NCBI GenBank assembly: GCA_023382535.1 | Contig: JAHDWA010000016.1 | Span: 1 to 64,000 of the forward strand | Length of the DNA stretch: 64,000 nt | From: Anaerolineae bacterium | GTDB lineage: Bacteria > Chloroflexota > Anaerolineae > 4572-78 > J111 | Reading direction: 5' to 3' | In this document: positions 63,777 through 64,000 of the stretch, in pieces | Layout: each line of letters opens with the position of its first letter | Position numbering within the stretch: position 1 is the stretch's first letter | Position numbers and translations under genes: made by a program | Notes under the pieces: model-generated | Database searches by the model: none | Seen by the model: only the letters and a program-made list of their open reading frames with translations | What the model was told of the DNA's origin: nothing

Positions 63777-64000
63777 TTAGGGTATTTCGATGGGTGTAGC
63801 CGATAGCCGGCCAACTGGATCCATTACCTCAATATAATCTTCTATTGTTTCGGCTCGTATTTCAGCCAATTCCTGGGCAATTTGCCCCACGAGCGTTTTA
63901 AATCGGGCCTGATCAAGTAAGACCACTTCGTCGGCTAGGTGGAGGTGGGGCGTGCGAATTCCACCCTTTATATCTTGGATAAACTTAATTCGTGTTCGCG
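63777..64000 (-). CDS. Partial hypothetical protein, cut by the window edge
   Basis: A - strand frame runs from the window end to TAA at 63777-63779 and encodes the last 73 or so residues of a protein (HLHLADEVVLLDQARFKTLV then IAQELAEIRAE). The helical, charged composition is protein-like and unlike the other frames. The start and fuller identity lie beyond 64000. No function can be assigned. Confidence 0.6.
   Translation of the reverse strand, partial: RTRIKFIQDIKGGIRTPHLHLADEVVLLDQARFKTLVGQIAQELAEIRAETIEDYIEVMDPVGRLSATPIEIP

Noticed and set aside
1..64000. tRNA or rRNA genes
   Set aside because: I looked in the intergenic gaps for cloverleaf-like or conserved rRNA sequence and saw none. 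A covariance search was not possible.

Overview
The window looks like a chromosomal accessory region of a Chloroflexota-type bacterium, possibly Anaerolineae-like. This is inferred from GC-rich coding sequence, secreted proteins with long Thr-Pro linkers, PPC domains, WD40 and STAND giants, CHAT and caspase-like proteases, and short tandem and palindromic intergenic repeats. No rRNA or tRNA was found, so the taxonomy is only an inference.

Region 1 (1-4.6 kb) is a CRISPR array of about 18 repeats read on the + strand, ending directly at a cas6 gene whose ribosome-binding site lies inside the last, truncated repeat. The array is broken twice: by a 581-bp MITE-like element (374-954) inserted inside a repeat with a 10-bp target duplication, and by an IS3-family element (1810-3498) with a -1 frameshift signal. 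The first 52 bases may be the end of another element inserted at the same point of a repeat. No effector or adaptation cas gene is present.

Region 2 (5.4-28.6 kb) is a mobile element of conjugative type. It has a TrbL/VirB6-like membrane protein, a Thr-Pro-rich secreted protein, a membrane protein with a degenerate sortase-like segment, a VirB2-like pilin, a VirB4-like ATPase, two coupling-protein-like ATPases (one degenerate), a replication-relaxation protein, a ParB-like protein, a WYL-like protein, its own sigma-70 factor, a SET-domain protein and a tyrosine recombinase at the right edge. Cargo includes a purine-permease-like transporter, a DUF2165 protein and a YdjM-like protein. No relaxase was recognised. 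Heptamer tandem repeats and a phased TCCGAC array lie between genes.

Region 3 (29.4-55.1 kb) is the most striking part: a dense cluster of conflict-system domains. The + strand carries a patatin lipase, a caspase-like protease, a macro-STAND-CHAT fusion, a SIR2 protein, a 2,097-residue nSTAND-TM-WD40-TPR-PPC protein, a secreted PPC-like protein, a membrane-NUDIX protein, a second SIR2 protein, an nSTAND-HEAT protein ending in a SIR2 domain that has lost its catalytic Asn and His, and an nSTAND protein ending just after its membrane helix. The convergent - strand carries a metallo-beta-lactamase-fold protein, a CHAT protease, an unknown helical protein with a hydrophobic C-terminus, a small unknown protein and a second caspase-like protease. 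Three SIR2 domains (NAD+ chemistry), a macro domain and a NUDIX domain (ADP-ribose binding and hydrolysis), four STAND modules and four CHAT/caspase proteases suggest an NAD/ADP-ribose-centred surveillance and cell-death system. This is inference from domains and synteny.

Region 4 (55.2-64 kb, - strand) encodes a double glycoside-hydrolase/M23 peptidase fusion, a protein of unknown fold, a thermolysin/fungalysin-like metalloprotease with a fibre-like C-terminus, a beta-solenoid-like protein and a gene cut by the window edge. None of the recognised products shows a clear signal peptide.
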